From Blepharisma stoltei (lineage: Eukaryota; Ciliophora; Heterotrichea; Heterotrichida; Blepharismidae): a DNA stretch of 64,000 bases. Positions 19,907-30,812 of this stretch are shown piece by piece; the first letter of the stretch is position 1, and every line of letters starts with the position of its first letter. The DNA lies in the NCBI GenBank assembly GCA_914767885.1, contig CAJZBQ010000040.1, positions 930,001 through 994,000 of the forward strand, read 5' to 3'. Below the pieces are notes generated by a model. That model made no database searches, was not told the origin of the DNA, and saw nothing but the letters and a program-made list of their open reading frames with translations. The translations under genes and the position numbers were made by a program.

Positions 19907-22900
19907 AATGGACTCAGAATTATTTTATTGAAATATGGTAACTTATAGTTAGCAGCGGGAACTCAATGAAAATGAAGGTCTTGACAGCCATTTTCTAAAA
20001 CGACCAAGATCACCTGATAAAGTTGATGTTTTTCCATCAAAAACGTCGCCACCATCGCCAGATGAGCCTCCGCAAGAACCTGTGGAGTCAAATTCGCCTC
20101 GATTCCAAAGCTTTCTGACATCATCAGGCATGTCCAAAGCAATTTGGTGCCTTCCAAACTTATCAAAGCTCATGTCCCGATTTTCAGCAGACGAGATGGT
20201 AATCGTAATTTAGGTCGAGACCGAGTGATTTAACTCTTCAAATGGGCAACTCTGGCGCTTGGTTCTCCACCCCAAAAACGAAGAAAAATTCATTGGCATT
20301 TATGTGGAAGCCTGCATCCAAGAGAATTTCTCCCCACAGACAGCAAACTTTACATTATCCTTATATGTCACAGAAATAAATTGAATATATTGACTGAAAT
20401 TGGACTCTGAGGCGCGCATTCCTATGGAGCAGGTAGGGACCCATCCTGATGAAACTGAAAAAAGGGCTTCTGTCTTTTTTGAAGTAAGCCTTTAGGTCTA
20501 GCGATGCCTTACCGAAGAGGGAAGTTTGTTCTATCCCTGCCAGATGGACTAAACAGGCTTTGCCTATCATATCATGGTCATCACTTGTTAGGACCATTAG
20601 GGCACTCTATAGATGATGGCTCTGCCCTAGCGAATTGATCCCTTGCTCAGGTCAGGTTCCAAAATGGTAACCCATTTTCCACATTTAAACTACGAGTCTG
20701 GAAACTGCTACTTTTAAAGTCGAGGCGAGGCAAAGGTTAGTGGGCTGATCCGCTCATGGCCAATTTAACCAATTTAATTTAATTTATACGTCACCAAGAA
20801 GACAGGGAAAGTTATAAAAAAGACTTCAAAAACCTCACAAGAGGATTAAAATTACGATAAATTAAAGTGTTTAAAATACTTAACTACGCTCCATTTAAGG
20901 CCTGAGTCAAAATTATGACACCATAAGCATTTTCAATATAAAAGGTCGGACCATCCCAAAAATAAACCACTCCCTCTCTGGCCGATGTATCTCACCTGTC
21001 GCAATGCCGTAGCCCTTATCTGTGCTTTCATTCATGTGCTCCGCCAATGGGTCATACTCAGGTGTGCTGTGCGGATAAACTCTGAAGCATTTAACGTACT
21101 CGTAGCAGTGCCTTAGCCATATCTTATGTGGCCAGAAGTTCTTTAGGCAAAGCCGCATTCCATAAATAAAATTCTATTAGAGTTAATTTCTCTCGAACCA
21201 AATGCCATTTTATTTTATAAAACCCTCACAAGACACTTTTACAATGGAGACCAAGCTAATTGGATACCCAAAGCTCATTTCTCACAAGAAAAATTCTTAT
21301 TACTTAGACAAGCCTATGTACGTGGTGTGCTCACTTAGGCCAAGTATTAATTCTGAGACCTGCCGCCAAGCAACAGGATATGTAGGACTTGTAAATGAAG
21401 GGACAACCTGCTATATGAACTCGCTTTTACAAACTTTATTTTTGATCACGTCATTTAGAAAGGCTTTATACTCAATAGTGCCGACTGATAGTGAATATGA
21501 TAGGATCCCTCAGGCGTTAAGAAAACTGTTTGGAGCTTTGCAAGTCAGCCAAAATCCTCCATCGACACAAGAACTTTTAAAAAGTTTTGGATGGGGTCGT
21601 GACGATAGGTTCCATTTTTTTAATAAAAAAAATTATTTTTTATACCAAATTTTTAAAAAATAATTATTTATAAAAATAATTTAAGCCGTGACGAATGGCA
21701 CATTCAACATGACGTCCAAGAATTTAACTACACATTATCAGAAACTCTAGAAAGAAATATGAATGGAACTCTCGCCCAAGGCACCTATTCCAGCTTATTT
21801 AAAGGGAAAATTCTTCAAAAAATACAATGTCTTAACGTAGACTACAGCTCAAAAAAATACGAAGAATTCATAGATTTGCAGCTTGACGTCAAAGGAAACA
21901 ATAACATAATAGAAAGTCTCAAAAAGTATTTTTCACCTGTAGAATTAACAGGGGATATGCAATACGAAGCTGAAGGCTTTGGAAAACAAGACGCAAAAAA
22001 AATAATGATGATTGAAGAACTCCCACCAGTCCTACAAGTCATGCTAAAAAGATTTGAATACAACCCAGCTAGAGGCTCTATGGTGAAATTAAACGAAAAA
22101 TTCGAATTTTATGAAGAAATCGACCTGGATCCTTATATGCTGCCTGGAAAAAGAGGACTTAATAAATACAGATTGTTTTCTATATTGATTCATGCAGGAA
22201 CACTCGCATCTGGACATTATTATGCATTTATTTCGCCTGGGCTTGACGACAACTGATTTAAATTTAACGATGAAAACGTAGAAAGAGCGCTTCCGTCACA
22301 AGTAATCAGGGCAAATTGAGGAGGAGATATGGAAGACCTCTTGTTATCAGACACAGGCGAAATCTCAATTGGCAATAAAAAAAGTGACACAAGCGCTTAT
22401 ATGCTATTTTATATCAAAAAATCAGAAAAAACCAAAGTTATTCCACCTATTAATGGCCAAGATATCCCTGTCTCTTTAGTATCAAATATCCCTGCCAGCG
22501 AAGTAAAAGTCAGAGAAAACAAAAGAGTCCGCAGAGTTCTACACTGCACAGTCGCTCTTGCAAGCAAAGAAACCATTATTGGCTGAAAAGGCCCAGGAAT
22601 AGCCCCACCAGAGTCCCAAAGCCGCTTTTTTATTTATTCAACCCGCAAGAACTCAAAAGTCCAGTACATCATAGACACAAAACTTGCCCATTTAGGACCA
22701 ATTAAGCTATGAACTTTTAGCCCAGGCCCAGTAAATTGAAAATTCAAAGAAATTGACCTAAACCAAATTTTGAATAATTATGCCTTTGAAAACAGCCTTA
22801 TTACTCAAGCCATTTTTATAGAGTCCTCTAAAACTGTTTTTGATGGAAAAATCGACTCTTGAAGCTGAGATGACGGAAAAGATGAGTCCTCACTCCCCCC

Positions 22901-25323
22901 CCTTTTAAATTGGAACTAAAAATTTTGTTCCAATTTAAAGGGGGGTTAATTTTTTTTTTAAAAAAAAATATCAATATAAAATTTTTTTATAAAATATATA
23001 AAAATTAAAAAAAAAAAAAATTTTCAAAAGCTTATCGAATTAGATCAATAAATTTGTTTAATAAAATGCTATTTACTCTTTATCCTTTTAAAACAAAGCA
23101 AGATATAACTAAATTCTCATTATAGTTAATACGCCACTATTAATTGGTATCAAAATTATTTACGCAAAAATTATTATTTTTATTGATAAAAAAAATTAAA
23201 AAAAAAATAAATTTTAGAAAATTTATCGATCAAAGTGCTAATTTAGATGCTATTTATACTCTATTCTTTAAAATAAAGCAAGGAATAAGTAAATTTTGAA
23301 ATTTTATAAAGAATTCCTATTGAATTTATATCAAAACTATCCAAATAAAAAATATCATTTTTACCAAAATAAGGACCCCCCCTCATTTGTCCAATTTTCT
23401 AGTCTTTTATCATTTGTCCATTTTTCTAGTTTTTTTTATAGGAAACAAAAATTTTTTTAGGACCTCATTTGTCCAATTTTCTAGTCAAAATTTTTGATAG
23501 AGAAAAAAAATTTTCAGGACCTCAATTGTCTCATTTTCTAGTTTTTTTAAAGTAAAAAACTAGAAATTTAGGGCATTCGAAAAAATGCAAAAAAGACTAG
23601 AAAATTGGACAAATCATTTTTGACTAGATTTTGGGACAAATGAGGTCCTGAAAAAAAAAAATTCTATATAAAAAAAAGACTAGAAAATTCGACAAATGAG
23701 GGGGGGGGGGGTCCTTACAAAAAATTTTTTTGAAAATTTTTAAAAAAAAAAATTAATTTTTTTTTTAAAATTTAGCAATTAAGGATAATAAATTTATTTA
23801 AATAAGATGCTCTTTATAGTTTTTTCTTTAAAAAGAGCAAGATATAACTAAATTTTTAATTTTAGTTAAGAAGAAGCATTTAACTTATATCAAAACTTTT
23901 TAGATAAAAATTATATATAATTTTTTATTATAAAATTAAATTTTGTTCCAATTTAAGGGGGGTTAATTTACAAAAAAATTGGAAATTTTATCGATATTTT
24001 GTTCCAATTTAAAGGGGGGGGGAGTCAGAAGAAAGTTCCCCAGAGCCAGTACAAGAAAATGGAAAAAATCCTGTAGTCAGCCCTTCTTCACATATATTTG
24101 TATTTGTGAAAACTTTTGTGAACGGGGAATTGGAGATTGTAGGGGTAGAATGAATTGAAGATGCCGCTGCTGTTATGATAAAGCAGAAATTATTTGAAAA
24201 ATATTTCCCTGGAGCAGCAGTTGGCTGGATTTGTATAGAAAGGTGTGGCAGTGAAGAAGTCAGGATTGAAGAATTAGTAGGTTTTGTGACAGGAAATAAA
24301 GAGAAAAAAGGGATGATAATAGAAAATGGGGACGCTTTAATTATAGGTAGCGATATCAGTCAAAATATCCCTCACAAGCTAAGAGAAGTGGCTAGTAACG
24401 TAGAAGTCCAAGTCCTTTATTATGACCTGCATCAATATTTCAATTTTATGTCCTTTTCTAAGCAGCTTCTTGAGAGAAACATGTTCCCACAAAAGCTTGA
24501 CTTAAAGCTATCGCTTTCTTACACCCAGCATCAAGCAATGAAAATTATTGCAGACGCTCTCAAGCCTTATTGTCCAGAAATATCAGAAAACCAAATAAAC
24601 CTACTTGGACCAAATATGGTGCCTTATACATATTCGCCTGAATTTTTCTTATCAAAAATCCTGCAAAATAAGAAAATTTATTATGATATTTCTCAATATG
24701 ATTTATTAGCAATACGGGGGATGCTACATCTGCAGGTCGTGTTTTTTGATGAAGAATATTGCCCTTTACGGTCTATTCCTATAGTCATTCTTCAAGAAAG
24801 CACTGTAAAAGATGCATGTGATATGATGGCCAATGAGCTGGAAGGACTTCCTGAGCTGTTTTTGTATCAGCAGAACCAAAAAGCAATTTTAAATTTTTTG
24901 GAGCCTGAAAATAAGCTAAAAGATATTGCAGTATCTAAAGATATACTGATGGGGATTAAAATTATGAATGATGAAGAGCTGAAAATGCTAAAAGATAAGA
25001 AGCTGAAGGTAAAATTTATGCAGAGAATTAAGGTTTTTCATGCTTATAACTCAGAAGAAGGGCTAGGAAGGCCATTTACTGTAATCATCAAGGTAAAGTT
25101 TATATAGAAAACTGATACAACTGCGAGTATAAAACAGAAAATTGTTGAAAAAGCGGGAATTATAACTGGATTAAAATTAAAAGTAGCAGAAATTGATAAA
25201 GTTGGGCAGAAAGCGATGAAAATTACTGAAGACTTGGATGAAAATGAAGAAGAGTTCTGGGATAGGTATAAAAATATGAGCATAGTGGTAGAGCACAAAT
25301 TACAAGGGATGAGACTTAACTAA
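19907..25323 (+). CDS. USP7: USP7-type ubiquitin-specific protease (MATH + UCH + USP7 C-terminal domains)
   Basis: After removing three 15-nt introns and four inserts, the order is: Pro/Ser-rich N-terminus; MATH domain (VETEWFNSSNGQLWRLVL, ETKLIGYPKLISH); peptidase domain with Cys box GLVNEGTTCYMNSLLQTL, FGWGRDEWHIQHDVQEF, LPPVLQVMLKRFEY and His box HAGTLASGHYYAFISPG; then a long C-terminal region like the USP7 ubiquitin-like array. USP7/HAUSP removes ubiquitin from many nuclear substrates, and its MATH domain binds substrates. Start ATG 19907 was chosen because intron 1 begins soon after it and the frame is open. Stop is TAA 25321. Trp-TGA occurs several times. Catalytic Cys and His are intact, so the somatic gene should be active. 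Confidence 0.93.
19938..19952 (+). other. 15-nt intron
   Basis: GTAACTTATAGTTAG. Its removal joins the start exon ending ...YWNM to QRELNENEG and eliminates an in-frame TAG. Confidence 0.85.
20199..20213 (+). other. 15-nt intron in MATH domain
   Basis: GTAATCGTAATTTAG. Removal joins SADEM to VETEWFNSSNG and eliminates an in-frame TAG. Confidence 0.92.
20372..20783 (+). mobile_element. SINE-like element in USP7 MATH domain
   Basis: 412 bp, GC-richer than its surroundings, ending in an ATTTAATTTAATTTA tail. The flanks TTATATGTCAC (20361) and TTATACGTCAC (20784) form an 11-bp target duplication with one mismatch. Keeping one copy restores SLYVTKKTGKVIKK. Its interior matches the complement of the element at 52956-53394 (shared GAAATTGGACTC and CCCTGCCAGA segments). 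Confidence 0.85.
20842..21223. mobile_element. SINE-like element in USP7 MATH domain (second)
   Basis: 382 bp flanked by CCTCACAAG on both sides (20833 and 21224). Excision leaving one copy gives KTSQDTFTMETKL in frame. Its right end (TCTCGAACCAAATGCCATTT) is the inverted match of the left end of the element at 36673. Confidence 0.85.
21598..21686. mobile_element. IES, 89 bp, bounded by CGTGACGA rather than TA
   Basis: An AT-rich insert lies between two copies of CGTGACGA (21598-21605 and 21687-21694). Removing one repeat unit restores FGWGRDEWHIQHD, a conserved USP7 motif. No TA-to-TA join gives the conserved sequence. Confidence 0.85.
22890..24024. mobile_element. 1.1-kb MITE IES with TCA duplication, containing a nested MITE
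   Basis: It begins CTCCCCCCCCTTTTAAATTGG and ends CCAATTTAAAGGGGGGGGGAG, flanked by TCA (22890-22892; 24025-24027). Both TCA triplets are in the same codon phase, and removal gives KDESSEESSPEPV in frame. Each terminus is itself a short hairpin. A second palindromic element is nested at 23370-23717. Confidence 0.88.
23370..23717. mobile_element. Nested palindromic MITE, TAAGGACC family
   Basis: TAAGGACCCCCCCTCATTTG at the left is matched by an inverted CAAATGAGG...GGTCCTTA at the right. The motif CATTTGTCCAATTTTCTAGT occurs in several direct and inverted copies inside. It lies wholly within the 22890-24024 IES. Confidence 0.8.
25093..25107 (+). other. 15-nt intron near USP7 3' end
   Basis: GTAAAGTTTATATAG. 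Removal joins FTVIIK to KTDTTASIKQ and eliminates an in-frame TAG. Confidence 0.92.
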
Positions 25324-25617
25324 ACTGTTAATATGTAAGCCTTTGAAAAGCTATATTAAAAATACTTTTATCAACAATTAATGTATTAGCATCTTTATAA
25401 GATTTTTATTGAAAATTCCCTTAAGGACGGTGTTTATGTTTCTTAAAAAATTTTTGAAATTTGTTCGATAAACTACGCATATAAAAAAACGATTTAAATT
25501 CAAAAAAGAATTTATTATTTTATAATAATTTTTTATTTTGTGTTTCATAATTAATCATTATCTGTTTCCAATATACAAAATATTAATACATTATTTAATG
25601 AAATTTCATATTTTATA

Positions 25618-27074
25618 ATGGGTATTTCTTCAAAAGAATTGACAATAGCAGGATGCGCTGTAGCTATATCCGCAGGCGTTTTTCTATACTTTTACACACG
25701 GAAAAAACAAAAAGGAAACATGCTTAGGGTCGAAATTCTTTCCAAAGAGTCCTTTATAGAAATTTGTCAAAATATCAGAAGTCAATATTCCAACAATTAT
25801 TGGCCAGCTGTAAAAGAATGCAGGATTGAGCGTCGAAGATATTCTCCGAAATCAGAAAATTATGAGCAAGCAATAGTAAACTTTCAGAGACGAACAAAGG
25901 CCTTCCTAGATAGTGCTACAGAGCAGGTAACCAGAAAATATGGAATTTCCCACAAAATATTTGAAAACTCACTTCACTCCTATGAGCGAGTAAACTCATT
26001 GGAAAATAATTACTATAAAAATTTATTATACTTATTTACCAAGAATAGCGCACTAAGGAGCATTTTTTGATTGCCAGACAATAGCTGGCTTGCCAAATTC
26101 GTTGGCATGCCCTATTTTCTGGCTAACCAAATTTAAGAATGGCGAACCAAAAATGCTCCTTAGTGCGCTATTCTTGGCAAGCAGGTATATAAAAAAATTT
26201 TTTGCTCGATTGCATAGGGAAGTCAGTAAATTATTATGACTCATTTCCAGAAATCGCTCAATATTCTGATTAGATTAAGTTAAGTTAGTAAGGGTCTCGG
26301 ATAGTTAATTTCAACCCTCTATCCGGCTTGCCAACTTCAGGCTCCTCACCCTATGTATTGGCTTGCGCTTACACCCCTTTTTGTCGACATCAGAAGTCAC
26401 CATCTTTTAGAGACGCACCTAGGTACTTTCTTGGACAACTCCAAGTAGTCGATGACAACTCTACTTGAGGATATGATGCTAGAAGACGTGCCGAATCCTC
26501 ATTCTGGTCCCATTCCCATTCGCATCCAAAAGTGTGAAGTAGTCTTTGTGGACTTTGGTCTCTTGCTATGATGGATAAAATCTACTTCATGGAGCCCAGA
26601 CGAGGAGAAAACCCCACCCTGAACACTATTTTCAGTCCATTACTTCTCCTTTCCCAATCAGATTTGGCTTCAGGCCTCATCAAAGTCCCCAAACACAGAA
26701 ATTTCCAGTAGAAGATGGTTGTTACGGTTGTCATTTTATCTTTTGTTCAATATTCTGAAGAACTTGTAAAGCCTGCATATACTGAGGAGATAAAATCTGA
26801 TCTTACTGTAAACCAAGTCCGAGATGTTATGATTTATTATTCAAACCGCTTTAATGAATTAAATGCAGATTATTTAGGAGATTTTGAAGATTATTATATA
26901 GTAACAAGCCAGATTGAAGACGAAATTTATAAAAAGTATAAGATAGAGGTAGAAGAACTTAATAATGAATACGAAAAATATAAAACAGAGCTTGAGGATA
27001 TTGTGGAGCCGATGAAAACGCAAACTTCTTATATTTTAGCTTCAGCTGATGACTCTTTTGAAGGCTACAAATAA
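25618..27074 (+). CDS. Hypothetical N-terminally membrane-anchored protein
   Basis: No family recognised. The first 30 residues (MGISSKELTIAGCAVAISAG followed by VFLYFYTRKKQKG) form a single hydrophobic helix followed by basic residues, as in a tail-out or signal-anchored protein. The remainder is helical and charged, ending in a coiled-coil-like EVEELNNEYEKYKTELED. The frame is broken by a palindromic insert near 26034-26180 and a SINE-like element at 26270-26746. Using the SINE target duplication joins FPEIAQYSEELVKP in frame. The palindromic junction is not resolved; a join from a TA near 26020 to the TA at about 26213 is in frame. ATG 25618 is the first in the open frame; stop is TAA 27072. 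Confidence 0.65.
26034..26180. mobile_element. Palindromic element with ~30-bp near-perfect TIRs
   Basis: ACCAAGAATAGCGCACTAAG and the following GAGCATTTTT are repeated inverted at the right end (AAAAATGCTCCTTAGTGCGC...TTGG). The middle carries TGGCTTGCCAAA-type short palindromes. No protein is encoded. It is probably the core of a TA-bounded IES whose exact limits I could not fix. Confidence 0.75.
26270..26746 (-). mobile_element. SINE-like element with 12-bp target duplication
   Basis: 477 bp, GC-richer than the host, with TTAGATTAAGTTAAGTTAG simple tail sequence at its left end. TCAATATTCTGA flanks it (26258 and 26747). Removing one copy restores the host frame. Confidence 0.85.
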
Positions 27075-27193
27075 CAATTAACTTATTTAATCGTTTTTCT
27101 ATATTGAGAAAATTATTTGTATATCTTAACTTATCAAAAGAAATTACCCTTATTGCGAATTTTATATAGCTGTTATATAATTTTTGAAAGAAT

Positions 27194-27577
27194 TAACTTC
27201 TCCCCCCCTCCGTGAGTGAAACAAAAAAATTTTGTTCACTCACGGAGGGGGGTTAATTTTTTTTTCAAAAAATTTATATATAAATTTTATAAAAAATATT
27301 TTTTTTCGAAATTTTAAAAAAATCTAATTTGCAAAAATTGGAAAGCAAATATTAATTTTTTTTGTAAAATTTATGTTTTAAAAAGCAATTCGTTTAAAAT
27401 TAAACAGAATTAGCTCTAGATTTCATTATGCTAATTATCATTTATATATCAAAATTTTTTTCCATAAAAATTTTTTTGTATTAAAAAAATTTTGTTCACT
27501 CACGGAGGGTGGGTTTTTTTGGCAAAAAATAGGGATTTTTCTAATGGTTTTGTTCACTAACGGAGGGGGGGGAGTAA
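27194..27577. mobile_element. MITE, CTCCGTGAGTGAAC family, intergenic
   Basis: About 384 bp flanked by TAA. It has both outer CTCCCCCCC...GGGGGGGGAG ends and inner CTCCGTGAGTGAAC arms, colinear with the copies at 4270 and 5732. It lies between a plus-strand gene end and a minus-strand gene end. The rest of 27075-27795 is AT-rich with no gene. Confidence 0.85.
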
Positions 27578-27795
27578 GTAAAATCAACTGATTAGCAGGA
27601 TAATTCTACTATTAAAATTTCACAATTATTTATTAATACAATTTGTGCAAATTTTTAAAAAATAATTATATCTTTAATTAACTTTCATATGCTTTTATTT
27701 GGATATTTTTAAACTAAATTTTAAGCTGAATAAAGCATCTTATTATTCTGCATATTTTAAAAAGATATGCCATCTTTACAGCAAGTGACGTTTAA

Positions 27796-28668
27796 TTAAT
27801 TATTTAATTTCTCACTTTTTTTTGATTTTTTGCTACTTTTTCTGACGCTTCCTTTCCTTTTTTTAACTTTTTTATCGTTGGCATGGTTTGTGGTTCCTCC
27901 AGTGCTCTCCTCTTTAGTAATATATTTCATGCAAAGATCTGAAAAAGTTGGGTTTCCGAATGTTGGAGTTCTACGAAGAGAAAATGTTTCTGCATCTTCT
28001 AGAAGACTTAAATTATTTACAGTGTTCTTTTTTTCATCAATAGGCTCAATGCTAATTTCATCGTCCTTTTGGCTACTAATAAATAAATTCGTTGAATTGT
28101 GTGACTCAAACTCTGTTATATCTTTTGATGGATATTAATAAAACTGCAATTTATGTGAAATTTGGTGACAAAATTAAATATAATAGGACGATTTTATTTA
28201 TGAGATTCAGTTTTCATAGAAAATACTATTCAGGCAAGCAATGGTGAGGAATCCACTGAAAATTGCTCCTTAGATATTTAGAAGGTTTAGGGTTTCAATT
28301 CTCAGTAAGACTAACAAAGATGACCTTTAGGTGAAATGTGCACAGGAGTTTACGTAACAGAAAAAGGGCCAAGCGAGACGAGCGATAGGGACTGAGGTGA
28401 ACGAACGAATATCTACCAAATAAATCCACCATTTTAAATGAATAATGGCTCATGGTATCACTAGTTGGCTTAAGACTTACTTTGGAGCGTGGGCGCTAGA
28501 TATTATAATTATGATAATACATAAATAAGTCCTATCTTTCAATGAGTTTGCAGAGTTTACTTCTTTTTCTCTTCTTGAAGACCTTCGACGGGATGGTTTT
28601 TCTTCTTCTTTGTTCTCAACCTTGTCGCAGCAAAATAGAGTCAGCCATAAGAATATCTTATTTTTCAT
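27796..28668 (-). CDS. Hypothetical basic, Ser/Lys-rich protein, split by insert
   Basis: No family recognised. From ATG 28668 the protein starts with a short hydrophobic stretch (IFLWLTLFCC), then EEEKPSRRRSSRREKEVNSA. After an insert it continues EFESHNSTNLFISSQKDDEI, an acidic middle part, and a Lys-rich tail (KKVKKRKGSVRKSSKKSKK) to TAA at 27796. Joining TA to TA (28134-28525 removed) gives DRTYPSKDITEF in frame. The basic tail could be nuclear or nucleic-acid binding; this is composition only. The plus-strand frame here is an antisense shadow. Confidence 0.6.
28134..28525. mobile_element. IES with SINE-like sequence
   Basis: About 390 bp, GC-richer in the middle (GGGCCAAGCGAGACGAGCGA), resembling the other SINE-like inserts in composition and size. 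TA-to-TA removal restores the minus-strand gene. A clear long target duplication was not seen. Confidence 0.6.
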
Positions 28669-28871
28669 GTGTAAAATATTAATACTGCTGTATTAAAACC
28701 TAAATCCTTATTAAAATTCTAATAATATACTGGCTGTTTCCTAATCAAAATTGGTCGATTATTTTGTTCTGGATTAAAAATTTATTTTTTCTCCTAATGA
28801 AAAATTAGCCAGCATTATTAATTAATTATCTCTAAAAGCAAAATGAAAAGCTTAGAGAACAAAATATAAAT

Positions 28872-30138
28872 ATGATTTTTTCGGACCTAATATGTCCAGA
28901 ATTCCAGACAATTGATCTACAAGAATTAGGATTATTTTCAACACAATCACTTTATATAGCACAACCCTCGTTGTTGCTCTCCATTAAATACCCCCTTCCC
29001 ATGCCACCCCACCCCTGACGGTCCTGAAAATTTTAAATGTTAAAATATTATTTGACAAGTCCTCCTCAAATATTTTAACTTGTCAAAATTAATATTTAAC
29101 ATTTAAAATATTTGGGACCATTAGGGTGTGGGTGGCATGGGGAGGGGGTGCTCAAGGCCGATCCAAAATGAGGTGTAAGCTATACACCTCCTTTGAAGCT
29201 TTTCGAGACTGCTTACTCTAAATTAACTATAGATGCCCCAAGAAAGCGCAGAAAAACAGAAAACACATATCGCCAATTTGTTAAAGAGCTTTCAGGGACC
29301 AAAAGAATGACCCATTTCTTAAAATATGCCTCTAATGAATGGACAAAACTTGTCCCAGAACGTAAAAACTATTATAAAGAAAAAGCTACTATCTCTAATT
29401 CATCCAGCATAAAAAGATGTGAAGAGACCAGAAAAATAGGCGGGAAATTAAAGAAAATCAGACGAGCTTGTTCCTCAATTACTTTTTTTATATCTTGCAA
29501 ACATAAAATCTCGAAAAAATCAAATTTTATTCAGCTTTCTATCTCCCTATTTATTATATAAAATTTGCCCGCTAAAAGACAGGAGGCTAATTTTTTGTAA
29601 AAAAAATTGATATAAAAAGCTAATTAATAGGGAAAAGGAGAGTAAGGAATGAAAAAATTTGTCAGCAGATGCAAAAGAACCATTTAAAAATTTAGAAATA
29701 CTAGATAGGGAAAGATATGAGTTTGAGAAAACTGCTGTAAGTAGGTTTGAGTTTATTTTAAGGCTGCTAAGAGCTTCAGAGCCAAAATTGCTACCAAAAA
29801 CAAATAAAAGGGTTTACGATGTATTCAAAGAGCATTATATTGAAACTTTAAAAGAAAGTGGATGGGTAAATATCGCAAATACAGAAAATATAGCTAGATT
29901 TAATTACAAAAAACTATCTGAAGAAGACAGAAAACAATATAAACAGTTAAGAAAAACAAAGAAAAAGGAAGAAAATTTTGATTTATTTTTAAAAGTTTTA
30001 TCAAAATCTTATGTGAATTTCAGAAATTTGCCTTTGGATAATGATAAGAAAGAAATTCAAATTGAGACGAATTTCTTTGGAGAAGAAGAAGATTATGAAG
30101 AAGACTTTGAAGATTTTTTCGCAAATATTGACTATTAA
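28872..30138 (+). CDS. HMG-box protein, two IESs
   Basis: After TA-to-TA removal of 28989-29180 and 29540-29642 the frame runs from ATG 28872 to TAA 30136. It has HMG-box-like signatures: an N-terminal box with YRQFVKELSG, NEWTKLVPERKNYY, and a second with SSITFFISCKHK, NFIQLSKEWKNLSADAKEPF and DRERYEFEK. Such boxes bend DNA in chromatin. The C-terminus is very acidic (EEEDYEEDFEDFFANIDY), as in HMGB proteins. The second junction (QL|SKEW) restores the conserved W-K-x-L helix, which is strong support. The first junction and the ATG are less certain. Confidence 0.8.
28989..29180. mobile_element. IES, MITE with ~60-bp TIRs
   Basis: 192 bp. CCCCCTTCCCATGCCACCCC...TTTTAAATGTTAAAATATT is matched by an inverted arm ending GGTGGCATGGGGAGGGGG. 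The centre has TTGACAAGTC/GACTTGTCAA-like symmetry. TA-to-TA removal joins SIKYTPPLKLFET. Confidence 0.8.
29540..29642. mobile_element. IES, 103 bp, TA-bounded
   Basis: The ends TATCTCCC and GGAGAG-TA are weakly inverted. Removal restores NFIQLSKEWKNL within the second HMG box. Confidence 0.85.
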
Positions 30139-30812
30139 TATGCTTGAGATATTTCTGAAACCTAATGACTAATATCAAAAATGATAAAATTTCTTAATTC
30201 GCTAGTCTTTTTTGTATTTACGGCTGTTTGGTAAAATAATTATAAATCAGAAAATAATTCCATTTTGAATAATCATTATAATTACCACAATATTTTAGTT
30301 AAATATCAAATTTTAAGCTCAATTTAACTTTAAAATTAATTTCTTAGTTTGAAATTATCTAATAAAATAAAGGATACCCCATTTACTTAATTATAGCGAA
30401 TCTTTTGACTGTAAAATGATATCCTAACTTCCCCCTTTAAACTGAAACAAAATATATTAAAATTTCATTTAAAAATTTTTAATAGGAAAATTATACAGTG
30501 AAAATACTAATTTTTATAAAATTAGTTTTAACCTAATTTAATGTAAAAAGTGCAAATAGAGTATTGTTAAAGAGTTTTCATATTAAGTGGCTAATTTTTT
30601 TAATTAATTCTTCGTCGAAATAAATTAAAATTCAAAGTATGAGTTCAATTATTTTTTTAAAAAAAAATAACCCCTTTTACATTGGAGCAGGATTTTTTAA
30701 CGATAAAAGGGGTGGAATAAGTTCAAGTAAAAATATTTAAAAATATATGACTCAGTCAAAAAAAAAAAAAAATCCAGCAACATTAGCTATCATTAGTATA
30801 AGTTAATAAAAA
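30139..30812. other. Intergenic upstream of UBR4, contains a MITE
   Basis: AT-rich region. It holds a MITE at 30428-30716 and otherwise shows nothing recognisable apart from a poly-A tract just before the UBR4 start. Confidence 0.5.
30428..30716. mobile_element. MITE, TTTAAATTGGAAC family, intergenic
   Basis: About 289 bp between TAA duplications. The left end CTTCCCCCTTTAAACTG and right end ATAAAAGGGGTGGAA are degenerate versions of the TIRs seen at 32681 and 33324. Confidence 0.7.

Noticed and set aside
20400-21160. Minus-strand ORFs in the SINE-like elements as genes
   Set aside because: They are short, share no conserved motif between copies, and lie within segments bounded by target duplications.
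27830-28138. Plus-strand membrane protein
   Set aside because: The hydrophobic frame is the antisense of a clean Lys/Ser-rich minus-strand coding frame that joins to the exon at 28668.
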